DNA from: Pantoea sp. alder81
GTDB taxonomy: Bacteria; Pseudomonadota; Gammaproteobacteria; Enterobacterales; Enterobacteriaceae
Assembly (NCBI RefSeq): GCF_020179835.1
Contig: NZ_JAIUDA010000006.1
Span: forward strand, 298,291 to 362,290
Length of the DNA stretch: 64,000 nucleotides
Direction of reading: 5' to 3'
The first letter of the stretch is position 1; every line of letters begins with the position of its first letter. Made by a program: the position numbers and the translations under genes. Under the pieces are notes generated by a model. That model saw only the letters and a list, made by a program, of their open reading frames with translations. It was not told the DNA's origin and did no database searches. Below, piece by piece: positions 22,208 through 31,430 of this stretch.

Positions 22208-23635
22208 ATGAATACCGTAATTGCACAACAGATTGCCGATCAGGGTGGCGTAGAAGCCTGGCTGACCGCGCAACAACACAAAAGCCTGCTGCGTTTCCTG
22301 ACATGCGGTAGCGTCGACGACGGCAAAAGTACGCTGATTGGTCGTCTGCTGCATGACACCCGTCAGATTTATGAAGATCAGCTCTCCTCGCTGCACAATG
22401 ACAGCAAGCGTCACGGCACCCAGGGCGAAAAGCTCGATCTGGCCTTGCTGGTGGATGGCCTGCAAGCCGAGCGTGAGCAGGGCATTACCATTGATGTGGC
22501 ATATCGCTATTTCTCCACCGAGAAGCGCAAATTTATCATCGCCGACACGCCGGGGCATGAGCAGTACACCCGCAACATGGCGACCGGTGCGTCGACTTGT
22601 GATTTGGCGATTCTGCTGATCGATGCGCGTAAAGGCGTGCTGGATCAAACCCGTCGCCACAGCTTTATCTCCACGCTGCTGGGCATCAAGCACCTGGTGG
22701 TCGCCATCAACAAGATGGATCTGGTGGATTACAAGCAGGAGACCTACGAGCAGATCAAACAGTCTTACCTCGATTTCGCCGGCCAGCTGCCGGAAGATCT
22801 CGATATCCGCTTTGTGCCGATGTCTGCACTGGAAGGGGATAACGTCGCCACGCCGAGTGTGACCATGCCATGGTACAGCGGCCCAACGCTGCTGGACGTG
22901 CTGGAAACCGTAGAGCTGAAGCGCGTGGTGGATCACCAGCCGATGCGTTTCCCGGTGCAGTATGTGAACCGTCCGAACCTCGATTTCCGTGGCTATGCCG
23001 GTACGCTGGCGTCGGGCACGGTGCAGGTGGGTCAGCGCGTCAAGGTGCTGCCGTCCGGTGTCGAGTCAACCATTTCGCGCATTGTGACCTTTGACGGTGA
23101 CCTGCAGGAAGCGTCAGCGGGTGAGGCCATTACGCTGGTGCTGAAAGATGAGATCGACATCAGCCGTGGCGATCTGCTGGTCGATGCCGCCGCCGAGTTG
23201 CAAGCGGTGCAGTCTGCCACCGTTGATGTGGTGTGGATGGCAGAACAGCCGCTGCAGCCGGGTCAGAGCTATGAAGTGAAGATCGCCGGTAAGAAAGCGC
23301 GTGGTCGTATCGAGAAGATCATCCATCAGGTGGAGATCAACACGCTGGAGAAACGCGCGGTGGAAAGCCTGCCGCTGAACGGTATTGGGCTGGTGGAGCT
23401 CACCTTTGATGAGCCGATGGTGCTGGATGCGTATCAGCAGAACCCGGTGACTGGCGGCATGATCTTTATCGATCGTCTGAGCAATGTCACGGTCGGTGCA
23501 GGTATGATCAATCAGCCACTGACGGATGTGCGTGGGCAAGCTGGTCAGTTTAGTGATTTCGAACTGGAGTTGAATGCGCTGGTGCGTCGTCACTTCCCAC
23601 ACTGGAATGCGCGCGACCTGCTGGGTGGCAAGTAA
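22208..23635 (+). CDS. cysN: Sulfate adenylyltransferase subunit 1 (GTPase)
   Basis: CysN is the EF-Tu-like GTPase that energises sulfate adenylation by CysD. The 475-residue protein shows G1 [32 protein letters not shown] before G3 [18 protein letters not shown]4 NKMD, and two following beta-barrel domains. Start ATG 22208 has aaggagacgcag upstream. The stop TAA shares its last A with the cysC ATG, indicating translational coupling. Length equals E. coli. Confidence 0.97.
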   Translation: MNTVIAQQIADQGGVEAWLTAQQHKSLLRFLTCGSVDDGKSTLIGRLLHDTRQIYEDQLSSLHNDSKRHGTQGEKLDLALLVDGLQAEREQGITIDVAYRYFSTEKRKFIIADTPGHEQYTRNMATGASTCDLAILLIDARKGVLDQTRRHSFISTLLGIKHLVVAINKMDLVDYKQETYEQIKQSYLDFAGQLPEDLDIRFVPMSALEGDNVATPSVTMPWYSGPTLLDVLETVELKRVVDHQPMRFPVQYVNRPNLDFRGYAGTLASGTVQVGQRVKVLPSGVESTISRIVTFDGDLQEASAGEAITLVLKDEIDISRGDLLVDAAAELQAVQSATVDVVWMAEQPLQPGQSYEVKIAGKKARGRIEKIIHQVEINTLEKRAVESLPLNGIGLVELTFDEPMVLDAYQQNPVTGGMIFIDRLSNVTVGAGMINQPLTDVRGQAGQFSDFELELNALVRRHFPHWNARDLLGGK

Positions 23636-24240
23636 TGGCCCAACACGACGACAATGTGGTGTGGCATGACCATCCGGTGACGCGTGATGAGCGCGAACAG
23701 CAGCACGGCCATCAGGGCGTGGTGCTGTGGTTTACCGGGCTGTCAGGCTCGGGTAAATCCACGGTGGCCGGCGCGCTGGAGCAGGTGCTGCATCGCGCGG
23801 GTGTCAGCACCTATCTGCTGGATGGTGACAACGTGCGTCACGGCCTGTGCCGTGACCTCGGCTTCAGCGATGACGATCGTAAAGAGAATATTCGTCGCGT
23901 GGGTGAAGTGGCGAAACTGATGGTCGATGCCGGTTTAGTGGTATTGACCGCCTTTATCTCGCCGCATCGCGCGGAACGCCAGATGGTGCGTGACTTGCTG
24001 GGTGCCGGGCAGTTTATCGAGGTGTTTGTCGATACGCCGCTGGCCGTGTGTGAAGCGCGCGATCCCAAAGGTTTGTACAAAAAAGCCCGAGCCGGTGAGC
24101 TGCGTAATTTCACTGGTATCGACAGTGTTTATGAGGCGCCAGACGCGCCGGAAATCCATCTTGATGGCGAACAATTGGTTACAAAACTGAGTGCCCAATT
24201 GTTAGACCTCCTGCGCCACCGCGATATCATCAGATCCTGA
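23635..24240 (+). CDS. cysC: Adenylyl-sulfate kinase
   Basis: CysC phosphorylates adenosine phosphosulfate to PAPS, the CysH substrate. The 201-residue protein has the P-loop [15 protein letters not shown] near residues 33-47, [18 protein letters not shown], then [16 protein letters not shown] and [19 protein letters not shown]. It completes the cysGDNC operon. A stem gcggcaaa / tttgccgc (24248-24273) follows its stop, with little T-tract, so read-through into ygbE is likely. Confidence 0.97.
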   Translation: MAQHDDNVVWHDHPVTRDEREQQHGHQGVVLWFTGLSGSGKSTVAGALEQVLHRAGVSTYLLDGDNVRHGLCRDLGFSDDDRKENIRRVGEVAKLMVDAGLVVLTAFISPHRAERQMVRDLLGAGQFIEVFVDTPLAVCEARDPKGLYKKARAGELRNFTGIDSVYEAPDAPEIHLDGEQLVTKLSAQLLDLLRHRDIIRS

Positions 24241-24247
24241 ACCGACA

Positions 24248-24273
24248 GCGGCAAATCTCATCAGGTTTGCCGC
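24248..24273 (+). terminator. Stem-loop between cysC and ygbE
   Basis: A perfect 8-bp stem GCGGCAAA / TTTGCCGC with a ten-base loop lies ten bases after the cysC stop. Only gtttaag follows, so it may be a weak terminator or an mRNA 3'-end structure rather than a full stop. Confidence 0.5.
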
Positions 24274-24296
24274 GTTTAAGCGTCAACAGGATCTCT

Positions 24297-24617
24297 ATGC
24301 AGAACGTTACCCCCATGCTGGCACGCAAAGATGAACGCACCCCGGATGAGTCTCGCTCATCATTACCGGGCGGCGTGATTGGCTTTCTCTCGTACTGGTG
24401 CGCGCTGGCGATTCCGTTCATGCTTTACGGCTCCAACACGCTGTTCTTTTTCCTCTACACCTGGCCATTCTTTCTCGCGCTGTTACCGGTTTCGGTGCTG
24501 ATTGGCATCGTTCTGAGCTTAATGATTCGCGGGCGCCTGTTCTGGAGTGGGGTACTTACCACTATCGTGGTGGTGTGTCTGTTCTGGATGCTGTTCTCAT
24601 TTCTCTCCGGTTGGTAA
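24297..24617 (+). CDS. ygbE: Inner-membrane protein YgbE (DUF3561)
   Basis: The 106-residue protein resembles YgbE, an uncharacterised enterobacterial membrane protein found between cysC and ftsB. A charged N-terminus (MQNVTPMLARKDERTPDESR) is followed by three hydrophobic segments at about 26-45, 48-70 and 80-103. I start at ATG 24297, with caggatctct upstream; an in-frame start at 24267 lies inside the stem-loop region. No function is established; co-orientation with cysC and the 56-base gap suggest shared transcription. Confidence 0.85.
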   Translation: MQNVTPMLARKDERTPDESRSSLPGGVIGFLSYWCALAIPFMLYGSNTLFFFLYTWPFFLALLPVSVLIGIVLSLMIRGRLFWSGVLTTIVVVCLFWMLFSFLSGW

Positions 24618-24641
24618 TTCGATCCTGATGTGCAAACGCAT

Positions 24642-24668
24642 CGGCAGGTTACAAAACTTTACCTGCCG
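24642..24668. repeat. Inverted repeat between ygbE and ftsB
   Basis: cggcaggt and acctgccg (24642-24649 and 24661-24668) form a perfect 8-bp stem with an 11-base loop. It may end the cys transcript, though the following tcccgctttt is only weakly T-rich. Confidence 0.55.
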
Positions 24669-24788
24669 TCCCGCTTTTAACCCTGCTATTTTTTGTACAG
24701 ACAATCGTCTGCTGGGAGCATTTTCGCTGTCACTGTGGAGTCCTGTGCGAAGTTATGGGATGATTGGGCCGTTTTTCAGGGGGCGGGG

Positions 24789-25106
24789 ATGGGTAAACTG
24801 ACGCTACTGTTGCTCGTGCTGCTGGGATGGCTCCAATATTCCTTGTGGCTGGGTAAGAACGGTATTCATGACTATACGCGCGTCAACGAAGACGTCGCGT
24901 CGCAGCAGGCGAATAACGCCAAACTCAAAGCACGTAACGATCAGTTGTTTGCCGAAATTGATGACCTCAATGGCGGTTCAGAAGCAATTGAGGAACGTGC
25001 ACGTAATGAACTGGGCATGATTAAGCCCGGTGAGACTTTCTATCGTCTGGTGCCAGACCAGAACAAACGTAACGCGCAACAAGCTGCGCAAAATCAACAA
25101 CGATAA
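24789..25106 (+). CDS. ftsB: Cell division protein FtsB
   Basis: FtsB is the small bitopic membrane protein that bridges FtsQ and FtsL in the divisome and helps activate septal peptidoglycan synthesis. The 105-residue protein has a short cytoplasmic end, one membrane segment ([20 protein letters not shown], residues 2-21), a coiled coil through [25 protein letters not shown], then [21 protein letters not shown] use ATG 24789, matching the family N-terminus MGKLTLLLL; earlier in-frame starts add unrelated residues. ispD follows after three bases. Confidence 0.96.
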   Translation: MGKLTLLLLVLLGWLQYSLWLGKNGIHDYTRVNEDVASQQANNAKLKARNDQLFAEIDDLNGGSEAIEERARNELGMIKPGETFYRLVPDQNKRNAQQAAQNQQR

Positions 25107-25109
25107 ACC

Positions 25110-25826
25110 ATGAACAACCTCTCTTCCCTTGCGGATGTGATTGCCGTGGTGCCTGCCGCAGGCGTGGGCAGCCGTATGCAGGCTGCCTGCCCAAAACAGT
25201 ATCTGACCATCGGTCAATTTACCCTTCTTGAACACAGCGTCGCGCGCTTACTGTCGCATCCTGCTGTTAAGCAAGTGATCGTGCCAATCAGTCCTGATGA
25301 CGGTTGGTTTGATTCGCTGCCACTGGCACAGGATCCACGCGTGTTACGCGTGACGGGTGGTGATACGCGTGCCGAGTCAGTGCTGGCAGGACTTCAGGCA
25401 ATTCGACACAGTGAATGGGTGCTGGTGCACGATGCCGCGCGTCCATGCTTGCATCCGGATGACCTGGCACGACTGCTGGCAGTGCGCGAGCACAGCAAAG
25501 TTGGGGCGATTCTGGCAGCGCCGGTGCGCGACACCATGAAGCGCGCTGAGCCCGGTAAAGCGGCGATTGCTCACACTGTGGAGCGTGAGGATTTGTGGCA
25601 CGCGCTGACGCCGCAATTTTTCCCGCATCAGTTACTCACGGCGTGCCTGACGCGCGCACTCCACGATGGCGCTACCATTACTGATGAAGCATCGGCGCTG
25701 GAGTATTGCGGTTACCATCCCGAGTTAGTCAGCGGACGCAGCGACAATATCAAGGTGACGCGGCCAGAAGATCTGGCGCTGGCGGCCTTCTATCTAACCC
25801 AGATTCAGTTAAAGGAGAGCGCATGA
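25110..25826 (+). CDS. ispD: 2-C-methyl-D-erythritol 4-phosphate cytidylyltransferase
   Basis: IspD attaches CMP to methylerythritol phosphate, the third step of the non-mevalonate isoprenoid pathway. The 238-residue protein carries [20 protein letters not shown] near residues 13-32, [13 protein letters not shown] and HDAARPCL, all typical of the family. Length is close to E. coli (236). Its stop overlaps the ispF start, so the two steps are translationally coupled. Confidence 0.96.
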   Translation: MNNLSSLADVIAVVPAAGVGSRMQAACPKQYLTIGQFTLLEHSVARLLSHPAVKQVIVPISPDDGWFDSLPLAQDPRVLRVTGGDTRAESVLAGLQAIRHSEWVLVHDAARPCLHPDDLARLLAVREHSKVGAILAAPVRDTMKRAEPGKAAIAHTVEREDLWHALTPQFFPHQLLTACLTRALHDGATITDEASALEYCGYHPELVSGRSDNIKVTRPEDLALAAFYLTQIQLKESA

Positions 25827-26308
25827 TGCGTATCGGCCACGGTTTTGACGTTCACGCGTTTGGCGGCGAAGGTCCGTTGGTGATTGGCGGGGTGCGTATT
25901 CCCTTCGAACACGGTTTTATTGCCCATTCGGATGGCGACGTGGCGCTGCATGCGCTGACGGATGCGCTGCTGGGTGCGGTGGCGATGGGTGATATCGGCA
26001 AGCTGTTCCCGGACACCGATCCGGCCTTTAAAGGGGCTGACAGCCGTGGCTTGCTGCGCGAAGCCTGGCGTCGTATCCAGCTGAAAGGCTATCGCATTGG
26101 TAACGTTGACGTGACCATCATCGCGCAGGCGCCGAAAATGCTGCCGCATGTGCCGCAGATGCGCGTCAACATCGCAGAAGATCTGGGTTGCCATATGGAT
26201 GATGTCAACGTGAAAGCCACCACCACGGAAAAGCTCGGCTTTACGGGCCGTGGCGAAGGCATTGCCTGTGAAGCGGTGGCGTTACTGGTGAAGGCCGATA
26301 ACGCATGA
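25826..26308 (+). CDS. ispF: 2-C-methyl-D-erythritol 2,4-cyclodiphosphate synthase
   Basis: IspF cyclises the CDP-methylerythritol phosphate produced by IspE, releasing CMP. The 160-residue protein begins [16 protein letters not shown] with metal-binding Asp and His, then [30 protein letters not shown] and [21 protein letters not shown]. Tandem ATGs at 25823 and 25826 are both possible; the second matches the usual N-terminus, and aaggagagc lies just upstream. The stop overlaps truD ATG by four bases. Confidence 0.95.
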   Translation: MRIGHGFDVHAFGGEGPLVIGGVRIPFEHGFIAHSDGDVALHALTDALLGAVAMGDIGKLFPDTDPAFKGADSRGLLREAWRRIQLKGYRIGNVDVTIIAQAPKMLPHVPQMRVNIAEDLGCHMDDVNVKATTTEKLGFTGRGEGIACEAVALLVKADNA

Positions 26309-27348
26309 GTGAGTTGCTCTACCTGCACGGTGTGCCAACCGCGACGGGCGTCATCAAAGCCAATCCTGAAGACTTCGTGGTCATCGAAGACCTCGGCTAT
26401 CCCTATGATGGCGAGGGCGAACAGGTACTGGTGCGCATTCGGAAAATTGGCTGTAACACGCGTTTCGTCGCTGAGGCTATTGCTAAATTCCTCGGCGTAC
26501 ATCAGCGCGATATGAGTTATGCCGGCATGAAGGATCGCCATGCGGTGACCGAGCAGACGCTGTGTTTCCGCGTGCCGGGAAACGCAATGCCAAATCTGGC
26601 GGGCTTCCAGCTGGAAGGCGTGGAAATTCTGCAGGTGATTCGCCACAAGCGTAAATTACGCACCGGTGCGCTGGCGGGAAATGCGTTCCGTTTGATCGTA
26701 CGTCAGATTTCCGATCGTGATGAAGTAGAAGGGCGGTTGCAGCGCATTCAGCAAAGCGGCGTGCCTAACTACTTTGGTGAACAACGTTTTGGCCGTGGCG
26801 GCAACAACCTGACGCAGGCAAAGCTGTGGGCTGAAGAGAAATTCCGCCCGCGCGATCGCAGCATGAAAGGTATTTTGCTGTCCGCTGCGCGCAGCCAACT
26901 GTTTAATCAGGTCACCAGTGCGCGTTTGCAGCGCGATGGGGTGTTGGATCAGGTGCAGGCGGGTGATGCACTGCAGTTGGCCGGTCGCGGCAGTTGGTTT
27001 GTCGCGCAGGCGGAAGAGCTGGCGGAATTGCAGCAGCGTGTGAATCACCATGAATTGCGCATCACCGCGCCGCTTGCCGGGCGAGGTGATCTGGGTCCTC
27101 AGGGAGATGCGTTGGCCTTTGAGCAGGCTAATCTGGCACCTGCTGCGGATTTGCTGGCGCTGCTGGAACGTGAGCGCGTTGATGCGGCGCGCCGCGCCAT
27201 GCTGGTGGTGCCAAAAGATCTATGCTGGAACTGGTGGGATGACGTGACGCTGGAGATGCAGTTCTGGCTGCCAGCCGGAAGTTTCGCCACCAGCGTGGTG
27301 CGTGAACTGTTGAGTAACGGTGCCGCTGCGCCTATCAGCGATGAATAA
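26305..27348 (+). CDS. truD: tRNA pseudouridine(13) synthase
   Basis: TruD converts uridine 13 of tRNA-Glu and a few other RNAs to pseudouridine. The 347-residue protein has [21 protein letters not shown] at the N-terminus, the catalytic aspartate in [14 protein letters not shown] near residue 80, and [17 protein letters not shown]. All are family marks. ATG 26305 overlaps the ispF TGA. Unlike E. coli, where surE overlaps truD, a gap of about 215 bases follows. Confidence 0.95.
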   Translation: MSELLYLHGVPTATGVIKANPEDFVVIEDLGYPYDGEGEQVLVRIRKIGCNTRFVAEAIAKFLGVHQRDMSYAGMKDRHAVTEQTLCFRVPGNAMPNLAGFQLEGVEILQVIRHKRKLRTGALAGNAFRLIVRQISDRDEVEGRLQRIQQSGVPNYFGEQRFGRGGNNLTQAKLWAEEKFRPRDRSMKGILLSAARSQLFNQVTSARLQRDGVLDQVQAGDALQLAGRGSWFVAQAEELAELQQRVNHHELRITAPLAGRGDLGPQGDALAFEQANLAPAADLLALLERERVDAARRAMLVVPKDLCWNWWDDVTLEMQFWLPAGSFATSVVRELLSNGAAAPISDE

Positions 27349-27354
27349 CCCTAC

Positions 27355-27380
27355 TTTACCCGGCCTCAACGTCGGGTAAA
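27355..27380 (+). terminator. Stem-loop after truD
   Basis: A perfect 8-bp stem TTTACCCG / CGGGTAAA begins seven bases after the truD stop. The T-tract is short (tatct), so it is a possible weak terminator separating ftsB-truD from surE. The rest of the gap to 27565 shows no clear signal. Confidence 0.5.
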
Positions 27381-27565
27381 TATCTGCTCCGGCTGCATAA
27401 TGTTGCGGCAAACGCCGGAAGTTCCGTGATTTACGCCTACCACTTCCCGCGCCTCACCGCTAGAATGCAAACATCTTCGTCTCGCCAGATCTTCTTTATT
27501 CGGCACCCCAACAGCGGATGCCAGGCGAGCTGAGGGCCAGTTGAATGAACAAAGGTCAGGAACAG

Positions 27566-28327
27566 ATGCGGATATTGCTCAGCAACGACGATGGAATTCA
27601 TGCCCCCGGCATTCAGACGCTGGCTCGCGCACTGCGTGAGTTTGCGGAGGTGCAGGTTGTCGCGCCCGATCGCAATCGAAGTGGCGCATCAAATTCCCTG
27701 ACGTTAGAAACCCCGCTGCGTACTTTTACCCATGAGAATGGTGACATCGCCGTCCAGATGGGCACGCCGACGGATTGTGTGTTTCTCGGGGTCAACAAAC
27801 TGATGCAGCCGCGTCCGGATATTGTGGTTTCAGGCATCAACGCCGGCCCCAATCTGGGTGATGACGTGATCTACTCTGGCACCGTGGCTGCCGCGATGGA
27901 AGGGCGTCATCTCGGATTGCCCGCGCTGGCGGTCTCACTTAATGGCCATCAACACTACGCCACCGCCGCGGCGGTGACCTGCACACTGCTGCGTGCTTTA
28001 TCCCGCGCACCGTTGCGCACCGGGCGTATCCTGAATATTAATGTGCCCGATTTACCGCTAGCGGAAATCAAAGGTTTCCGCGTAACGCGTTGCGGCAGCC
28101 GCCATCCGGCCGATCAGGTGATTTGTACGGAAGATCCGCGTGGCCATACGCTGTACTGGATTGGCCCGCCGGGTGAAAAATTGGATGCAGGCCCTGATAC
28201 CGATTTCGCTGCGGTAGATGCAGGTTACGTATCGCTGACGGCATTGCATGTCGATCTCACTGCACATGCGGCGCAGGAAGTTTTAAGTGACTGGTTGGTC
28301 GAGGCTGAGGTAAATCTCGCATGGTGA
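27566..28327 (+). CDS. surE: 5'/3'-nucleotidase and exopolyphosphatase SurE
   Basis: SurE is a metal-dependent phosphatase acting on nucleoside monophosphates and short polyphosphate, linked to stationary-phase survival. The 253-residue protein, identical in length to E. coli, begins [20 protein letters not shown] with the paired aspartates, then [21 protein letters not shown] and [22 protein letters not shown] start at ATG 27566 with aggaacag upstream; ATG 27545 adds seven residues. The end overlaps pcm by seven bases, giving the conserved surE-pcm-nlpD-rpoS block. Confidence 0.96.
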   Translation: MRILLSNDDGIHAPGIQTLARALREFAEVQVVAPDRNRSGASNSLTLETPLRTFTHENGDIAVQMGTPTDCVFLGVNKLMQPRPDIVVSGINAGPNLGDDVIYSGTVAAAMEGRHLGLPALAVSLNGHQHYATAAAVTCTLLRALSRAPLRTGRILNINVPDLPLAEIKGFRVTRCGSRHPADQVICTEDPRGHTLYWIGPPGEKLDAGPDTDFAAVDAGYVSLTALHVDLTAHAAQEVLSDWLVEAEVNLAW

Positions 28328-28947
28328 ACCGACGCATCGAAGCGCTGTTAGAGCAACTGCGTGCGCAGGGTATTCACGATGAGCACCTGTTAAAAGCTAT
28401 CGCCGATGTCCCGCGTGAACGCTTTATCGATGAGGCGTTTGAGCATAAAGCCTGGGAAAACGTTGCGCTGCCCATTGGCAGTGGCCAGACGATTTCACAG
28501 CCCTATATGGTGGCGCGGATGACCGCGTTACTTGAACTGAACCCGGATTCGCGCGTGCTGGAAATCGGCACCGGTTCGGGCTATCAGACCGCTATTCTGG
28601 CCCATTTGGTCAATCACGTTTATTCCGTTGAACGCATTAAAGGGTTGCAATGGCAGGCCAAGCGCCGCCTGAAACAACTCGACTTGCACAATATTTCGAC
28701 TCGTCATGGCGACGGTTGGCAAGGTTGGGCGGCACGTGGCCCGTTTGATGCCATCATTGTCACCGCTGCACCCCCTGAAATTCCGACTGCGCTGATAGCG
28801 CAATTAGGTGAGGGTGGCAAAATGGTGCTGCCAGTAGGCGAAGATCAGCAGGTTTTAAAGCGTTTACGTCGTCAGGGTGGTGAATTAATTGAAGAAATCA
28901 TCGAACCCGTCCGCTTTGTGCCGTTAGTTCAGGGCGATCTGGCCTGA
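28321..28947 (+). CDS. pcm: Protein-L-isoaspartate O-methyltransferase
   Basis: Pcm uses SAM to methylate isoaspartyl residues in aged proteins, starting their repair. The 208-residue protein has [17 protein letters not shown], the [17 protein letters not shown] substrate loop near residues 56-72, SAM motif [16 protein letters not shown] near 80-95, and [13 protein letters not shown]. Start ATG 28321 lies within the end of surE. Length matches E. coli. Confidence 0.97.
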   Translation: MVNRRIEALLEQLRAQGIHDEHLLKAIADVPRERFIDEAFEHKAWENVALPIGSGQTISQPYMVARMTALLELNPDSRVLEIGTGSGYQTAILAHLVNHVYSVERIKGLQWQAKRRLKQLDLHNISTRHGDGWQGWAARGPFDAIIVTAAPPEIPTALIAQLGEGGKMVLPVGEDQQVLKRLRRQGGELIEEIIEPVRFVPLVQGDLA

Positions 28948-29113
28948 GCCATTGCTACGTAAATCTTCACAACTGTTACATGGCATGGCGCAGTTGATAT
29001 TGTTACTATCCTTGTTAATCAATGTGAAAGACCGTATTCCGCCTGTTGCGCAGTGAATAATGCGGTCACAACCATGAAACAGTTACATCCAGGATTGCCA
29101 TAACGGGGGATCA

Positions 29114-30253
29114 ATGAGCACGGGAAGCACAGTATTTCAATTACGCCGTTTGGCGGCACTTTCACTGGTAGGTTTTTGGCTGGCGGGTTGTAGCTCAGGC
29201 GACAACACGCAGGCTCCGATTAGCCAGATTGGCGGCGGCGGGGACAGCGGCATGGCGTCCGCACCCAGCGGTGGCATGGGCTCTGCACCGAGCGGTGGCA
29301 TGATGTCCTCACAGAACAGCACCGTGCCGGCTATGCCGCGCGGCGGAATGTTAAGCGGTGGTACACCATCGGCTGCGCCGTCCGGTGGAATGGTTAGTGG
29401 TAATAATAATGTGGTTACCGAAAATGGTCGCATTGTGTACAACCGCAATTATGGGAATATTCCGAAAGGCAGTTACGGCGGTGAGACCTATACCGTCAAA
29501 CGAGGCGATACCCTGTTCTATATTGCCTGGATTACCGGCAACGACTTCCGCGACCTGGCGCAACGCAACAACGTCGCGGCCCCGTATGGCCTGGAAGCCG
29601 GGCAAGTGCTGCAGGTTGGCAACGGTAATGGCCAGACCATCACCGGTGGCAACGCGATAACCGCAGCGGATGCGACGCAGGGCGGCGTGCCGGTAGCGGC
29701 TAACCAGACGCAAATAAAATCAGCCCCTGTTGCACAGCAACCTGTTATTACGTATTCTGATGATTCGGGTTCGACAGGCGGTAAAATGCTGCCGTCGAAA
29801 GGGGCAAATAATGTGGCAACGACCACAGCTCCGGTTACCGCACCGCCTACAGTCAGCAGCACGACGAATAGCACAACTCCAGTGGGAAGCTGGCGTTGGC
29901 CGACTGATGGGAAGATCATCGATAACTTCTCCGCTGCGGAAGGCGGAAATAAAGGGGTCGATATCGCCGGTTCGCGTGGACAACCTGTTATAGCCACTGC
30001 ATCAGGAAGAGTGGTTTACGCAGGCAACGCGCTCCGTGGGTACGGTAATTTAATCATCATCAAACACAACGATGATTACCTGAGTGCTTACGCCCATAAC
30101 GATTCCATGCTGGTTCGGGAACAACAGGAAGTTAAGGCGGGGCAAAAAATAGCTACCATGGGTAGCACCGGAACCAGTTCGGTAAGATTACATTTTGAAA
30201 TTCGTTACAAGGGGAAATCCGTAAACCCGTTGCGTTATTTACCGCAGCGATAA
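29114..30253 (+). CDS. nlpD: Murein hydrolase activator NlpD (lipoprotein)
   Basis: NlpD is an outer-membrane lipoprotein that activates the amidase AmiC at the septum. The 379-residue protein has a lipobox ending in Cys26 (FWLAGCSS), then a Gly/Ser/Met-rich linker at about 40-97 with repeated PSGGM, a LysM domain at about 123-170 ([20 protein letters not shown]), a second low-complexity Ser/Thr/Pro linker, and a C-terminal LytM domain. That domain is degenerate: the first metal histidine position reads NKGVDIAG and the usual HLH reads RLH, so it should bind rather than cut. rpoS promoters are known to lie inside nlpD in relatives. Confidence 0.94.
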   Translation: MSTGSTVFQLRRLAALSLVGFWLAGCSSGDNTQAPISQIGGGGDSGMASAPSGGMGSAPSGGMMSSQNSTVPAMPRGGMLSGGTPSAAPSGGMVSGNNNVVTENGRIVYNRNYGNIPKGSYGGETYTVKRGDTLFYIAWITGNDFRDLAQRNNVAAPYGLEAGQVLQVGNGNGQTITGGNAITAADATQGGVPVAANQTQIKSAPVAQQPVITYSDDSGSTGGKMLPSKGANNVATTTAPVTAPPTVSSTTNSTTPVGSWRWPTDGKIIDNFSAAEGGNKGVDIAGSRGQPVIATASGRVVYAGNALRGYGNLIIIKHNDDYLSAYAHNDSMLVREQQEVKAGQKIATMGSTGTSSVRLHFEIRYKGKSVNPLRYLPQR

Positions 30254-30303
30254 TCCGGCAGAACCTTGGTGTTCTGCCCTTGGATCACGGGTAGGAGCCG
30301 CTT

Positions 30304-31296
30304 ATGAACCAGAATACGCTGAAAGTTAACGAGTTACATGAAGATGCGGAATTCGAGGAGAACGGAGCTGAGGTTTTTGATGAGAAGGCTCTCGTTGAGA
30401 ACGAACCTGGTGATAGCGAAGTAGCTGAAGAAGAGCTGTTGTCACAGGGTGCGACGCAACGCGTTTTGGATGCGACGCAGCTTTACCTCGGAGAGATTGG
30501 TTACTCTCCACTGTTAACAGCGGAAGAAGAAGTCTTCTTCGCCCGTCGTGCATTGCGAGGTGACATTCCTTCTCGTCGCCGCATGATTGAAAGTAATTTA
30601 CGCCTGGTGGTGAAAATTGCCCGTCGTTATAGCAATCGTGGTCTGGCACTGCTGGATCTGATTGAAGAGGGTAATCTCGGCCTGATTCGTGCCGTAGAGA
30701 AGTTTGACCCAGAACGTGGGTTCCGTTTCTCAACATACGCCACCTGGTGGATTCGTCAGACTATTGAACGGGCGATCATGAATCAAACCCGTACCATTCG
30801 TCTGCCGATCCACATCGTTAAAGAGTTGAATGTTTACCTGCGTACCGCGCGTGAACTTTCGCACAAGCTTGACCATGAGCCGAGTGCAGAAGAGATTGCC
30901 GAGCAGTTAGACAAGCCAGTTGATGACGTAAGCCGTATGCTGCGTCTCAATGAGCGTATTACCTCGGTTGACACACCGCTGGGTGGAGATTCCGAAAAAG
31001 CGCTGCTGGATATCCTGGCCGATGAAAAAGACAACGGCCCGGAAGACACCACGCAGGACGATGATATGAAACAAAGCATCGTTAAGTGGTTGTTTGAATT
31101 GAATGCCAAGCAGCGTGAAGTGCTGGCGCGTCGTTTCGGCCTGTTAGGTTATGAAGCGGCAACGCTGGAAGATGTGGGCCGTGAGATCGGGTTGACCCGT
31201 GAACGTGTCCGTCAGATTCAGGTTGAAGGTCTGCGTCGTCTGCGTGAAATCCTGCAGACTCAGGGCCTCAACATCGAAGCACTATTTCGCGAATAA
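30304..31296 (+). CDS. rpoS: RNA polymerase sigma factor RpoS (sigma38)
   Basis: RpoS directs RNA polymerase to general-stress and stationary-phase genes. The 330-residue protein starts [20 protein letters not shown], with region 1.2 ([21 protein letters not shown]), region 2 ([36 protein letters not shown]), region 3, and region 4 ([20 protein letters not shown]) near residues 280-300. Length equals E. coli. The 50-base gap from nlpD contains ggatcacgggtaggagcc, nearly identical to the E. coli rpoS ribosome-binding region that is sequestered in its long leader and freed by Hfq-dependent small RNAs. Confidence 0.98.
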   Translation: MNQNTLKVNELHEDAEFEENGAEVFDEKALVENEPGDSEVAEEELLSQGATQRVLDATQLYLGEIGYSPLLTAEEEVFFARRALRGDIPSRRRMIESNLRLVVKIARRYSNRGLALLDLIEEGNLGLIRAVEKFDPERGFRFSTYATWWIRQTIERAIMNQTRTIRLPIHIVKELNVYLRTARELSHKLDHEPSAEEIAEQLDKPVDDVSRMLRLNERITSVDTPLGGDSEKALLDILADEKDNGPEDTTQDDDMKQSIVKWLFELNAKQREVLARRFGLLGYEAATLEDVGREIGLTRERVRQIQVEGLRRLREILQTQGLNIEALFRE

Positions 31297-31314
31297 GCCG
31301 TAACTGGCAACAAG

Positions 31315-31343
31315 AACGGTGACCCTTGGGTCACCGTTTTTTT
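31315..31343 (+). terminator. Rho-independent terminator after rpoS
   Basis: AACGGTGACCC and GGGTCACCGTT pair across a two-base loop and are followed by seven T residues. It ends the rpoS transcript before the convergent mutS. Confidence 0.92.
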
Positions 31344-31430
31344 ATGTCAGAAATCTGCCAGTACTTATCACTGGAATCTGGCATTACCTGGCAAAGGATA
31401 GCGGCGCATCAGCACCGCCATTCCGTATGA

